Made by a program: the position numbers and the translations under genes. Positions 7,089 to 14,263 of a DNA stretch of 16,298 bases are shown one piece after another. The stretch is from Gammaproteobacteria bacterium (GTDB taxonomy: Bacteria > Pseudomonadota > Gammaproteobacteria > Steroidobacterales > Steroidobacteraceae). Position 1 is the stretch's first letter; each line of letters starts with the position of its first letter. The notes beneath the pieces were generated by a model. That model was not told where the DNA came from. It saw nothing but the letters and a program-made list of their open reading frames with translations, and did not search any database. The stretch lies in the NCBI GenBank assembly GCA_028293725.1, contig JAQGOE010000297.1, forward strand, positions 1 to 16,298, given 5' to 3'.

Positions 7089-7108
7089 ATGTATGGGTTA
7101 GCATACAT
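7089..7108. promoter_or_regulatory. Inverted repeat upstream of the hybrid kinase, possible operator
   Basis: ATGTATG (7089-7095), six-base spacer GGTTAG, CATACAT (7102-7108): a perfect 7+7 dyad 64 bases before the kinase start codon. It stands out as AT-rich in a GC-rich context. The size fits a dimeric regulator binding site. The function is inferred from position and symmetry only. Confidence 0.4.
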
Positions 7109-7172
7109 GTAGCTCGACAGCTACGGGGCCGAACCGACCGCTGCCGTACGCACGCTGGAGGGACGCAGGCGC

Positions 7173-9080
7173 ATGCACGACGCAGATAGCCTCACATCGG
7201 GCTCCGCGAAACCGCGGATCCTGGTGGTCGAAGATGATGTCTCGCTCTGCAGATCTCTCCGGAGGCTCCTCTCCGATGAGTACACCGTAGAGACCGCCAG
7301 CAACGGGCGGGAAGCGCTCAACGCGGTGCTGCAAGCCCCGCCCTTGCTCGTTGTGACGGACATCATCATGCCGGAGCTCGGCGGCATCGGCCTGCTAAAG
7401 GCCCTGCGCAGTGTGCGGCGCACGCAGATGATTCCGGTGTTGCTGGTCTCGGGGGTAGCTCTCGATGAGCAGCGCATCGAGGGCTTCGAGGAGGGCGCCG
7501 ACGGTTACCTGGCGAAGCCCTATACGGAGCGTGAGCTGCGAGCGTGTATTGGCTCGATGCTGCAGTCCGCACGTCGCCGCGACGAAGCGGCTCGACGCGA
7601 AGCGCTCGAGCATGCAGAGCAGCAAGCTCTGGCAGAACGAGCGACGTTGCTCGAGAGCATCACCGATGCCTTCTACGCCTTGGACCGTGACTTCCATTTT
7701 ACTTATTTGAACCAGCGAGCACTCGACCACTTCGGCGCGACGCGCGAGGCGCTGTTGGGAAAAGTCCCGTGGGATGTATTTCCCATAACGCGGGGGACAA
7801 TCTTTCAGCAGGAGTACGAGCGCGCCGTCCGTGAGCGATGCTCGGTGGCGTTCGAGGCCGTTTCACTCCTCAGCAGCCGCTGGGTCGAGGTTCGCGCTTA
7901 TCCAACACCGCAGGGGCTGGCCGTCAACTTCCGCGACATCACCGACCGGAAGCAGGCCGAGGAGCAACTGCGGGAGGCCGACCGTCGCAAGAGCGAGTTT
8001 CTGGCCGTCCTGGCGCACGAGTTGCGCAACCCGCTCGCACCGCTGCGCAATGGGTTGTACAGCCTCAAGCTGAGGACCGACACCGATCCAACGGTTTTGG
8101 AAACGGTGAGCATGATGGACAGGCAGATGACTCACCTTGTGCGCTTGGTGGACGATCTGCTGGACGTGAGCCGCATCACGAGTGGCAAGCTCGAATTGCG
8201 GCGGCAGAAGGTGCTCCTGACTGAGGTACTGGGGAGTGCCGTGGAGGAATCGCGTGCCTTCATCGAGGCACACCAACACGAGTTGGTGCTTGATCTGCGG
8301 GTCCAGAACCTCTGGGTCGACGGCGACCCCGATCGCCTGGCGCAAGTGTTCTCGAACCTGCTGTTCAATAGTGCCAAGTACACGGAGCGCGGCGGGCGCA
8401 TCACCCTCACACTCGAGCGCGAGAACAACGAAACAGTGGTGACCGTGCAGGACAACGGCATCGGCATTCCGCCGGCGGCGTTCGAAGATGTCTTCGACAT
8501 GTTCTCCCAAGTGCGATCGCACGAGGCGCTCGCAATGGATGGCCTCGGCATCGGTCTTTCCCTGGTACGAACGCTCGTGCAAAGGCACGGTGGCTCGGTC
8601 CAGGTCTTCAGCGAGGGGCTAGGAAGGGGCAGCCGGTTTACCGTTCGCTTGCCCATCGTCGAGGAGCCTGTTGCGACACTCGCTGAGGTCCCGCCTCCCA
8701 CCGCGCACCCGCCAGGCCAGCGCGTGCTGGTCGTTGACGACAACTCCGATTCCGCCACGTCGCTTGCGCTGCTTCTCGAGATGGAGAATTGCGAAGTGCG
8801 CACGGCAGCCGACGGTGAGGAGGCTCTCGCGCAGGTCGAGGCCTTTCAACCGGAGCTCATCTTCATGGATCTCGCCATGCCGCGGCTTGATGGAGTGGCA
8901 GCGACGCGGCGTATCCGCGCTCTGCCGGAGTGTCAGCGCGTACGCATCGTCGCGCTGACCGGATGGGGACAGGCAGCAGACCGGCAGCGCACCCGGGAAG
9001 CTGGCATGGACCATCACCTCATTAAACCCGTGAGCCTCGACGACCTGCGGAGTGTGTTGGCAGTAACGGATCGCGGCTGA
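7173..9080 (+). CDS. Hybrid sensor histidine kinase: REC-PAS-HisKA-HATPase-REC
   Basis: A 635-residue soluble hybrid kinase with no membrane segments. REC1 (about 14-130) has the acidic pocket E20-D21-D22, phospho-acceptor D63 (VVTDIIMP) and K115 (LAKP). A charged linker helix (133-158) leads to a PAS domain (about 158-262, ending FRDITDRKQAEEQL). HisKA carries H282 in FLAVLAHELRNPL. HATPase_c has the N box (FSNLLFNSAKYT, 393-404), G1 (DNGIGIPP, 427-434) and G2 (GLGIGLSLV, 457-465). REC2 (about 516-632) has D522-D523, D566 (IFMDLAMP), T596 and K618. All catalytic residues are present. Phosphate probably moves H282 to D566, with REC1 as an input from another kinase. The start at 7173 has GGAGG 12 bases upstream. 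The cognate output protein is not evident nearby. Confidence 0.95.
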   Translation: MHDADSLTSGSAKPRILVVEDDVSLCRSLRRLLSDEYTVETASNGREALNAVLQAPPLLVVTDIIMPELGGIGLLKALRSVRRTQMIPVLLVSGVALDEQRIEGFEEGADGYLAKPYTERELRACIGSMLQSARRRDEAARREALEHAEQQALAERATLLESITDAFYALDRDFHFTYLNQRALDHFGATREALLGKVPWDVFPITRGTIFQQEYERAVRERCSVAFEAVSLLSSRWVEVRAYPTPQGLAVNFRDITDRKQAEEQLREADRRKSEFLAVLAHELRNPLAPLRNGLYSLKLRTDTDPTVLETVSMMDRQMTHLVRLVDDLLDVSRITSGKLELRRQKVLLTEVLGSAVEESRAFIEAHQHELVLDLRVQNLWVDGDPDRLAQVFSNLLFNSAKYTERGGRITLTLERENNETVVTVQDNGIGIPPAAFEDVFDMFSQVRSHEALAMDGLGIGLSLVRTLVQRHGGSVQVFSEGLGRGSRFTVRLPIVEEPVATLAEVPPPTAHPPGQRVLVVDDNSDSATSLALLLEMENCEVRTAADGEEALAQVEAFQPELIFMDLAMPRLDGVAATRRIRALPECQRVRIVALTGWGQAADRQRTREAGMDHHLIKPVSLDDLRSVLAVTDRG

Positions 9081-9114
9081 GATGGGTGGCCAGCGGCACC
9101 GAAGCGCGGGCCTA

Positions 9115-9155
9115 AGCGCTGCCGCCTGTCGTGGATCTTGGGTGGCGACAGCGCT
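9115..9155. terminator. Imperfect inverted repeat after the kinase, possible terminator or operator
   Basis: AGCGCTGCCGCC (9115-9126) pairs with GGCGACAGCGCT (9144-9155) with one mismatch and a 17-base loop, 34 bases after the kinase stop and 36 before the next start codon. No T-run follows, so an intrinsic terminator is only one option; attenuation or protein binding are others. Confidence 0.35.
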
Positions 9156-9191
9156 ATTCTGTCCTGATCGTCCTCGCAGAGGTAACCCGCC

Positions 9192-9383
9192 ATGGCTGCG
9201 AAAACCACACACTTGCGCGCATCACAACACCGCGACGGACTCCTCGAGGAAGCACTCGAGCTTCGCAGGGCGGGAAAAATCCGCGAAGCGCGCTCCGTTG
9301 AGAAACGGGCGGCCCAGGTAGAGCAACTGGTGGGCGCGCTCGAAGCGGAGGACAGGCCGCCGAGCCCGGATCGGAGGGACTGA
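9192..9383 (+). CDS. Small charged helical protein, function unknown
   Basis: I do not recognise this 63-residue protein. It is highly charged and predicted almost wholly alpha-helical between residues about 14 and 55 (LLEEALELRRAGKIREARS, then EKRAAQVEQLVGALEAE), with a coiled-coil-like pattern. It ends in a proline- and arginine-rich tail. It has no cysteines, signal peptide or membrane segment, so a cytosolic protein is expected. An AGAGG ribosome site precedes ATG 9192 at good spacing, which is the main sign that it is real. It lies 111 bases after the hybrid kinase and 21 bases before the next small gene, so the two small genes are probably one unit. A role as partner or adaptor of the kinase is possible but rests only on position. 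Confidence 0.6.
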   Translation: MAAKTTHLRASQHRDGLLEEALELRRAGKIREARSVEKRAAQVEQLVGALEAEDRPPSPDRRD

Positions 9384-9404
9384 AACCTGCCAGGAGGAGG
9401 GGGT

Positions 9405-9719
9405 ATGGCAAACACGCTCGAATACACAGCGAAGCAGCTGGGCATCGCGAAGCGCGCTATTGAATCCGGACGCGACGCGGCTGAGTTACCCAACGGCTAC
9501 GTGAATTTCGACTTGGCCCTGGCGATCCTCGACGGCTGCAGGAATGCAATCACCATGTCAGGCAGCGACGACCCGCACACAGTCGTTCAAAAGCTCGAGC
9601 TAGCCATGACCTCGTTGGCGCTGGTGCGATCCGGTATGGCAGAGGCCAGCGTGAAAACCGCGCGCGCGCGTATCGAGGAAACCATCGCAGCCTTGCGTCC
9701 ACACGAGACGCTCGACTAA
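9405..9719 (+). CDS. Small helical protein, function unknown
   Basis: I do not recognise this 104-residue protein. The start is well supported: GGAGGAGGG lies a few bases ahead of ATG 9405. The chain appears to be a helical bundle of four helices: about 5-25 (YTAKQLGIAKRAIESG), 33-50 (VNFDLALAILDGCRNAI), 57-78 (PHTVVQKLELAMTSLALVRS) and 79-98 (GMAEASVKTARARIEETIAA). It is soluble, mildly charged, with one cysteine and no export signal. It follows the 63-residue gene by 21 bases, indicating co-translation. The pair sits between a hybrid kinase and a convergent diguanylate cyclase, so a signalling link is an inference from context. The size and helix count are compatible with a histidine-phosphotransfer-like bundle, but it has no histidine in a convincing phospho-acceptor context. 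Confidence 0.7.
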   Translation: MANTLEYTAKQLGIAKRAIESGRDAAELPNGYVNFDLALAILDGCRNAITMSGSDDPHTVVQKLELAMTSLALVRSGMAEASVKTARARIEETIAALRPHETLD

Positions 9720-9750
9720 CGATTCAGACGTTGCCGGCAATGGATCGCGA

Positions 9751-9773
9751 CTAGTGGCGTGACACGCCACTAG
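9751..9773. terminator. Perfect palindrome between convergent genes, possible bidirectional terminator
   Basis: CTAGTGGCGTG (9751-9761), a single central A, then its exact complement (9763-9773). As RNA it folds into a 10-base-pair stem with a three-base loop on either strand. It lies between the stop of the small gene (9719) and the diguanylate cyclase, and contains the cyclase stop codon (9770-9772). The lack of a U-run is against a standard intrinsic terminator; position between converging genes favours it. Confidence 0.5.
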
Positions 9774-10834
9774 AACAGCTCAACGTCCGCCTCGTCGCGC
9801 CTGGCGACGATCTCTCCCGCGGCAAGCAGGGTTTCGCAATTCCGCACGTTGTTACGGCCGTGACCCTTGGCGTAATAGAGGGCCGCATCCGCGCGTTCCA
9901 CGCAGAGCGCCGGCACATCCGCGGGATCGATCCGCGTGTAGCCCATACTGACCGTGACCCGGCCGACCTGTGGAAACTCGTACTCCTCGATCGTCGCTCG
10001 CAAGCGTTCAAACACAACTCCCGCGCCGGACTCACTGGCGCGATCGAGAACAATGATGAATTCCTCGCCGCCGAAGCGAAAGAGCTGGTCGGCGCCACGG
10101 ATCGCGCGCTGCATGAGCCGGCTCACCAGCAGCAGCACCTCGTCACCGAACAGATGTCCGTAACCGTCGTTGATCGCTTTGAAGTGATCGATGTCAATGA
10201 GCGCGAGCCAGCTCGGTTCGCGCGCAGCAGGGCTGCGACCCGGAAGACTCTGGAGGCGCTGCTTGTCAAAGTAACTCTCGAATGTCTTTCGATTGAGGAG
10301 GCCGGTCAACGTGTCCCGCTCGCCGTAGTCCAACAGCGCGAGGTGGTTCCTCACGATCCCCAGAATCCCCTGCACGAGATCGGCCTCGCGCGAGGACAGA
10401 GCAGTTGCGGTCTCGACGACGAGTAATCCGACGACCTCACGCTCGCCCTGGATCGGAAACACGGTGAGCCGGTGACCGTCCACTCCCGCGCATCGCACGA
10501 TCTCGTTGCGCGCGACGCATTCCTGCCCGGCAGGGAAGTCGACGAGGGCGGAAAACTTTGACAACTCGTCTGAGGAAACGGGCCCGGCTGCGCCGCCGTG
10601 TTGACTCAAACTCACCCGGCACACGACCCGTTTGCCCTGTCCGTCATCCACCAACCGTAGCAAAGTTACCGAGTGGGTCGCGAGAGACTGCAGGATAAGA
10701 TGTGCGACAGCGCGATCCAACTCATCACGATCACGGTGTGTGGTTGCTGCAGCGACGCCGTTGAGGAGTGCGTGACTCATAGTGGCAAGGTATTCGGCAT
10801 CTGCCGAAGAGTAACCCCAATCGCGCTGCAACAT
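9770..10834 (-). CDS. GAF-GGDEF diguanylate cyclase
   Basis: A 354-residue soluble protein predicted to make c-di-GMP from two GTP. Residues about 30-165 look like a GAF-type sensory domain (RAVAHLILQSLATHSVTLLR, then FPIQGEREVVGLLVVETATA). The GGDEF domain is about 168-335: DTLTGLLNRKTFE (174-186), IDIDHFKAINDGYGHLFGDE (213-232), the signature GGEEF at 255-259 and YYAKGHGRN near 320-328. An inhibitory I-site, RGAD (246-249), stands five residues before the signature as in PleD, so product feedback inhibition is expected. All catalytic residues are present. ATG 10834 lacks a strong ribosome site; the in-frame ATG at residue 19 is an alternative start. It converges on the small genes. The GAF ligand is unknown. 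Confidence 0.93.
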   Translation of the reverse strand: MLQRDWGYSSADAEYLATMSHALLNGVAAATTHRDRDELDRAVAHLILQSLATHSVTLLRLVDDGQGKRVVCRVSLSQHGGAAGPVSSDELSKFSALVDFPAGQECVARNEIVRCAGVDGHRLTVFPIQGEREVVGLLVVETATALSSREADLVQGILGIVRNHLALLDYGERDTLTGLLNRKTFESYFDKQRLQSLPGRSPAAREPSWLALIDIDHFKAINDGYGHLFGDEVLLLVSRLMQRAIRGADQLFRFGGEEFIIVLDRASESGAGVVFERLRATIEEYEFPQVGRVTVSMGYTRIDPADVPALCVERADAALYYAKGHGRNNVRNCETLLAAGEIVARRDEADVELF

Positions 10835-10919
10835 CCCACGCGAGTGTGATTTGCCGGTACCATGGGCCCACCACCACGGCCTACCGTCCGTCGTCGAGTT
10901 CGTGATGCGAGGCAGCTAT

Positions 10920-11065
10920 TCCTTCCCGCTCGTTCTGCTCACCGGCTGGGGCCAGCACCTCGCTGGCGAGCGCGGTGTGCCCCCGGAAGTGAATCGATTG
11001 CTCTCCAACCCCCGAAACTGCGCGAGCTGCGCGCCGCACTTGCCGAGTTGACGCAGAGCCCCTAA
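10920..11065 (+). pseudogene. Relic of a response-regulator receiver domain, C-terminal part
   Basis: SFPLVLLTGWGQHLAGERGV and PPEVNRLLSN read in one frame, then PPKLRELRAALAELTQSP and a TAA stop (11063-11065) read in another. Together they match the last third of a CheY-like receiver domain, as found at the C-terminus of hybrid kinases: the beta-4 strand with the conserved Thr, then LLSKPPKLRELR. The frame changes at CTCTCCAACCCCCGAAA; one base missing there would convert the family's conserved Lys codon into the observed break. Nothing of the upstream domain survives. It is not a copy of the REC2 in the kinase at 7173, whose equivalent segment differs. It cannot encode a functional protein. 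Confidence 0.75.
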
Positions 11066-11104
11066 CGATTCACACGTTACGCAGCGCGCGGTTGGGCCAC
11101 GTGG
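11066..11104. repeat. Repeat shared with the 3' end of the EAL gene
   Basis: CGATTCACACGTTACGCAGC at 11066-11085 is identical to 15764-15783. Similarity continues (GCGCGGTTGGGCCACGTG against ACCCGGTTGAGCCACGTG). In the second place it is the 3' end of the EAL phosphodiesterase gene. A shorter look-alike, CGATTCAGACGTT, is at 9720-9732, just outside the diguanylate cyclase. Confidence 0.65.
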
Positions 11105-11108
11105 ACTC
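11070..11108 (-). pseudogene. Tail relic of an EAL-phosphodiesterase-type gene
   Basis: On the minus strand the stretch encodes DESTWPNRALRNV and a TGA stop (11072-11070). The intact EAL gene at the end of the window finishes VEDTWLNRVLRNV and TGA, and the two DNA segments share 20 identical bases across the stop. Upstream of this tail (to the right, beyond about 11108) the frame stays open but shows no EAL motifs, so only the last dozen codons survive. It abuts the receiver relic tail to tail, with four bases between stops. Confidence 0.6.
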
Positions 11109-11370
11109 GTCTCCGTGGATTTCACTGCGTTCGGTACTAAACGAGACCTGCGTTCCAGCGTGGTGAACCCTACGTAGGATTCGTGTGGGTTCTGCGCGCG
11201 ATGATCTACACGTCGGACATGAGTATTCGCAACACGGTCTGTATGCTGCACGGATCGACAGAAGAATAGGATATTCGGGGCCGCGCCGAGAGGGTTGTAC
11301 CCGCATACGAACTGCGGGAAAATAATAATATGCCCATGGCGATCCGGGTCAAACACGACGAGGCACGGCT

Positions 11371-11955
11371 ATGACGATACTCAAGCGCGACACGCACTAC
11401 CACACTTACGCCGACTACCTCACGTGGTCCCGCACTTACGGCGATGAGCTGATCAATGGTACCGCCTATGTCAGAGAGCCGCCGTCCCCCTCATGGTTGC
11501 ACCAAGGGATTGTCGGTGAGCTCTATCGCCAAGCAGCCAATGCACTCGAAGACAAACCCTGCCGAGTGTGCGTCGCTCCTCTTGATGTGCGCTTGCCCAA
11601 GTCCACCGAAGAGGACGACCAAGTCGACACCGTAGTGCAGCCCGACGTTCTCATTGTTTCCGACCTTAAGAAGGTCGATGCGCGCGGTATGCGCGGTGCC
11701 CCCGATTGGGTCGCAGAGGTCCTCTCACCGAGCACCGCCCGACACGACCAGACCGTTAAACTTTCTGCTTACGAGCGCGCCGGCGTCCGCGAAGTCTGGC
11801 TCATAGATCCCATCGATCGCACACTGACTGTTTACCAGCTTGAAGCGGGATATTACGGACGCGCGACCGTTCTCGAACTCAGAGGACGAACACAGCTCAC
11901 GGCCGTTCCCGGCGTCACCATTGACTGGGCCCGCGTGCTTGCCAAGATGCCGTAA
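11371..11955 (+). CDS. Uma2-family (DUF820, PD-(D/E)XK-fold) putative endonuclease
   Basis: A 194-residue protein of the Uma2 family, which has a restriction-endonuclease-like fold. Recognisable blocks are YADYLTWSRTYGDELINGTA (13-32), WLHQGIVGELYRQ (42-54), VVQPDVLIV (87-95), PDWVAEVLSPSTARHDQTVK (111-130) and YERAGVREVWLIDP (134-147). Asp91 in QPD, Glu116 in AEVLSPS and Lys130 are the likely active-site D, E and K. GAGGC lies a few bases before ATG 11371. Uma2 proteins are abundant in cyanobacteria and appear sporadically in other phyla, often as mobile singletons. Their biological role is unsettled, and nuclease activity here is a family inference. It has no partner gene nearby. Confidence 0.88.
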   Translation: MTILKRDTHYHTYADYLTWSRTYGDELINGTAYVREPPSPSWLHQGIVGELYRQAANALEDKPCRVCVAPLDVRLPKSTEEDDQVDTVVQPDVLIVSDLKKVDARGMRGAPDWVAEVLSPSTARHDQTVKLSAYERAGVREVWLIDPIDRTLTVYQLEAGYYGRATVLELRGRTQLTAVPGVTIDWARVLAKMP

Positions 11956-11983
11956 ACAGCGGAGGCGGGCGGGGGAACGCCGA

Positions 11984-12304
11984 TCACTCGGTCTGTCGTT
12001 CGCAGGATCGCAGGACACGAGACTCGGTGCTCAGCACGGCAAGCAGTGCCTGTGCCGGGTGCAGCAGCGACTGATGATCGAAGCGTTTCACCTGAGAGCG
12101 GCAGGAATATCCGGAGGCCAAAACTGTGTAACCCGCGCTCTGCTGCAGATGCTGGCGCCAGCTCAAATCGTAGATCCGCTGAGAGGTAAGTTGGTGCCGC
12201 ACCTCATGTCCATAGGTGCCGGCCATACCGCAACAGCCGCTCGCGAGGACTTCGAGCGAAACACCGAAGCGTGAAAATACCGCTTTCCAGTCGTTGACGC
12301 CGGC
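11984..12304 (-). pseudogene. C-terminal relic of a YdiJ-like FAD/Fe-S oxidoreductase
   Basis: The minus strand encodes GVNDWKAVFSRFGVSLEVLA, SGCCGMAGTYGHEVRHQLTS, QRIYDLSWR and TGYSCRSQVKRFD-like sequence (here SGYSCRSQVKRFDHQ), then LLHPAQALLAVL and a stop at 11984. This is the characteristic C-terminus of the roughly 1000-residue FAD-binding, Fe-S-binding 2-hydroxyacid oxidoreductases such as YdiJ, including the CCG and SCRSQ segments. Only about 107 codons remain. Upstream (right of about 12304) the similarity ends just before the stop of the hydrolase gene, and the FAD-binding domains are absent. The surviving frame has no internal stop, so the loss looks like a clean truncation rather than slow decay. 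An ATG at 12226 could start a meaningless 80-residue peptide. Confidence 0.8.
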
Positions 12305-12418
12305 GGGGGCTTCGGGGCGGTTGGAGGATGTCGAGCGCGTACTCGCGTTGCTGCCGCCGTGCGGCCGCCGAATTGTACGACTGGCGGGCCGGGTCGGCAG
12401 GGCGCTCGAGCACGTACA

Positions 12419-14263
12419 CTAAGGACTCGGAGTTCCTGCAGCGGCAAGCGGTAGCATCAATCGGCTCGGCCGTTTGGCATCATGAAAGACCCTAATTGTC
12501 GAAATTCGCGCCTCTTCAATTTTTTCGTACCCCATTCGCCCACCCGTGTTGAAGTTTTTTTGGTAGTTCGGTGAGTTGAGTGGGGCGACAGTCAAACGAA
12601 GACGCGCGCCGGCCGGGATGCGTCTAGCAAGCCAATTGAATTCGAACGGAATCTGTACTACCTGCCCTGGCTTGATCAGTTCCTCTTTGAACGGACTGTT
12701 CCGAAATCGGGCGCGGCGAACATCTTCTCCCAAACGCACCGTCGAGCCATCGGGGAGCACCATCAGCACCTGTGCCCACAAATCAAAGTCGGGTGTATCT
12801 GCCGAGCACTCCAGCGTCAAACGAATGTGCCCCGCGATCTGCGTATCCTGGGCGAACGGATCGGAATGAAATGTCACGGCCCGCTTCTGGTACGCGCGGA
12901 ACTGACTCGTTAAATCCTCGTTGGCCGCATAATTGGCCACCTCCAGTTCCGGCAGCTCGTGAGGATCGCTGACGATGCTGGCCGGAGGATTGTTGGTATT
13001 CGGCTTCGGTGTGAGCCGCCCGGAGTGGAATACATCCTGCGGTGTCCCTGCCGAATCGGAGAGAAAGAGCGTCAACTGCCTCCCCGACGAGGCCGCGTCC
13101 AGCGATTTCGCATATCGCCATTCGTCGGCACCCAACATGAAATACGACACAGAGTCGCGCAACAGCGCGGGGGACGCTCCGCGCCCCAGCACAGAGTCGT
13201 ACCAGTCGGCATGCAGCTTCTGCATGTCAATGACAGCCGCCTCTGGTATCGAGACTCCTTCGACCATCTTGGTAGGTGCCTGGGTAGCGAAATGGTCCCA
13301 CGGTCCGATCACCAGATGGAGACGCGCGACTGCAGCGGCGGGCGCATGGGCAACGTAGTTGCGGTAGTAGTGCAGCGCCCCTGGCTGGTCATCGTCGTAA
13401 TAGCCGGTGACCGTAAGGACCGGGAAATTCATGCGGGAATAACTGTCGACCGTGGGTTCAGCTGCAAGATTGAACGCGGCGTCGCCCACGTGATCCAGCC
13501 ACATAGTCATCATCGATATTCTTTGTCCGTGCTCATCGAGCATCCACCAGTCTTCCGCCGAGATCCCGATCGCACGATCGAGTTCACTGAACGGCCGGTA
13601 GGCGGCGTACTGCTCCAGCAGTTTGCCCGCGATATAGTCTTGATTGTTGACATAGCCGGTGTTCAGCGAGCGTCCCGATACGTAACCCAGAATCAGCGCC
13701 GTTTGTGCCTGCGGAATTCCATTGGTATTCGGAATGTCCCATCCGGGGTAGATGGGTACGTAGGGCGCTATGGCGGCGAGATGCGGAGGCAACTGGGCGG
13801 CTGTTTGCCACTGGGTCATGCCGACGTAGGAGCCTCCGAACATGACGACTCGTCCGTCGCTCCAGGGTTGCGAGGCGATCCATTCGACCAGATCGTATCC
13901 GTCCCGACCAACCTGCATTCCGAGGTTGTCGCTCTTGACGCCGCCCGATTTCCCGCGGCCGCGGACATAGGCTTGTACAAATACATAGCCGCGCCTGGCG
14001 TAGGAACCCGGGGAATCTGCGTGGCGACCGCCGTCGATGTCGTATTGCGTCAGCGTTAGGATTGCCGGCGCTTTCATCTTGAGATGAGACGGCTTCGTGA
14101 TCCAGGCCTCGAGTTCGACTCCATCGCGCACTCGAATCATGTGGCTCATCTCAATGTCGTAGCCCGGGACGACATCCGCGGCTCTCGCCAAAGTGCCCGC
14201 AATGATGGCAAGCGGCGTGACCACTACCAGCCACACAGACAGACAGCATCTTTTCCTATTCAT
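12419..14263 (-). CDS. Exported CocE/NonD-family alpha/beta hydrolase (X-Pro dipeptidyl-peptidase S15 type)
   Basis: A 614-residue serine hydrolase of the CocE/NonD family (S15 peptidase fold). A Sec signal peptide occupies residues 1-28 (WLVVVTPLAIIAGTLARAA). The alpha/beta-hydrolase core, about 40-350, contains the oxyanion-region block YVFVQAYVRGRGKSGG (93-108), the nucleophile S145 in GGSYVG (143-148), an acidic cluster D290-D292 likely holding the catalytic Asp, and H324 in GPWDHF. A C-terminal jelly-roll domain follows (about 360-600, DLWAQVLMVLPDGS). Members cleave X-Pro peptides, acyl esters such as cocaine, or glutaryl amides; the substrate here is not predictable. The product is expected in the periplasm or outside. 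GGAG lies 8-10 bases before ATG 14263. It is divergent from the FG-GAP gene. Confidence 0.93.
   Translation of the reverse strand: MNRKRCCLSVWLVVVTPLAIIAGTLARAADVVPGYDIEMSHMIRVRDGVELEAWITKPSHLKMKAPAILTLTQYDIDGGRHADSPGSYARRGYVFVQAYVRGRGKSGGVKSDNLGMQVGRDGYDLVEWIASQPWSDGRVVMFGGSYVGMTQWQTAAQLPPHLAAIAPYVPIYPGWDIPNTNGIPQAQTALILGYVSGRSLNTGYVNNQDYIAGKLLEQYAAYRPFSELDRAIGISAEDWWMLDEHGQRISMMTMWLDHVGDAAFNLAAEPTVDSYSRMNFPVLTVTGYYDDDQPGALHYYRNYVAHAPAAAVARLHLVIGPWDHFATQAPTKMVEGVSIPEAAVIDMQKLHADWYDSVLGRGASPALLRDSVSYFMLGADEWRYAKSLDAASSGRQLTLFLSDSAGTPQDVFHSGRLTPKPNTNNPPASIVSDPHELPELEVANYAANEDLTSQFRAYQKRAVTFHSDPFAQDTQIAGHIRLTLECSADTPDFDLWAQVLMVLPDGSTVRLGEDVRRARFRNSPFKEELIKPGQVVQIPFEFNWLARRIPAGARLRLTVAPLNSPNYQKNFNTGGRMGYEKIEEARISTIRVFHDAKRPSRLMLPLAAAGTPSP

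Larger units (their letters stand above)
10835..11370. other. Gene-poor stretch holding two gene relics
   Basis: About 535 bases without an intact gene. It holds a receiver-domain relic (10920-11065, plus), an EAL-type tail relic (11070 to about 11108, minus), a 10-base palindrome CCTACGTAGG (11169-11178), a small dyad CCCGCA/TGCGGG (11300-11318) and then an AT-rich patch (11319-11331). The last probably belongs to the promoter region of the Uma2 gene. I see no other coding sequence. The minus-strand frame at 10916-11356 has no recognisable protein family. Confidence 0.5.

Noticed and set aside
6941..7189. Small plus-strand open frame between the GFA and kinase genes
   Set aside because: It overlaps the end of the GFA gene and the start of the kinase in another frame, lacks a ribosome site and has no known domain.
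7863..8803. Long minus-strand open frames beneath the histidine kinase
   Set aside because: They are antisense shadows of a GC-rich gene whose catalytic motifs are all intact on the plus strand.
11300..11331. CCCGCA/TGCGGG dyad followed by an AT-rich run as an intrinsic terminator
   Set aside because: The run after the stem is A-rich rather than T-rich on the plus strand and precedes, not follows, a gene; it is more likely part of the Uma2 upstream region.
12204..12419. GTG-start minus-strand frame just after the hydrolase stop (YVLERPADPARQSYNSAAAR)
   Set aside because: It changes frame relative to the oxidoreductase relic and covers its first part; no homology is recognised, so it is not called as a gene.
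12959..14059. Plus-strand open frame of 366 codons
   Set aside because: It is antisense to the CocE/NonD hydrolase; composition follows from GC-rich codons and no domain is visible.
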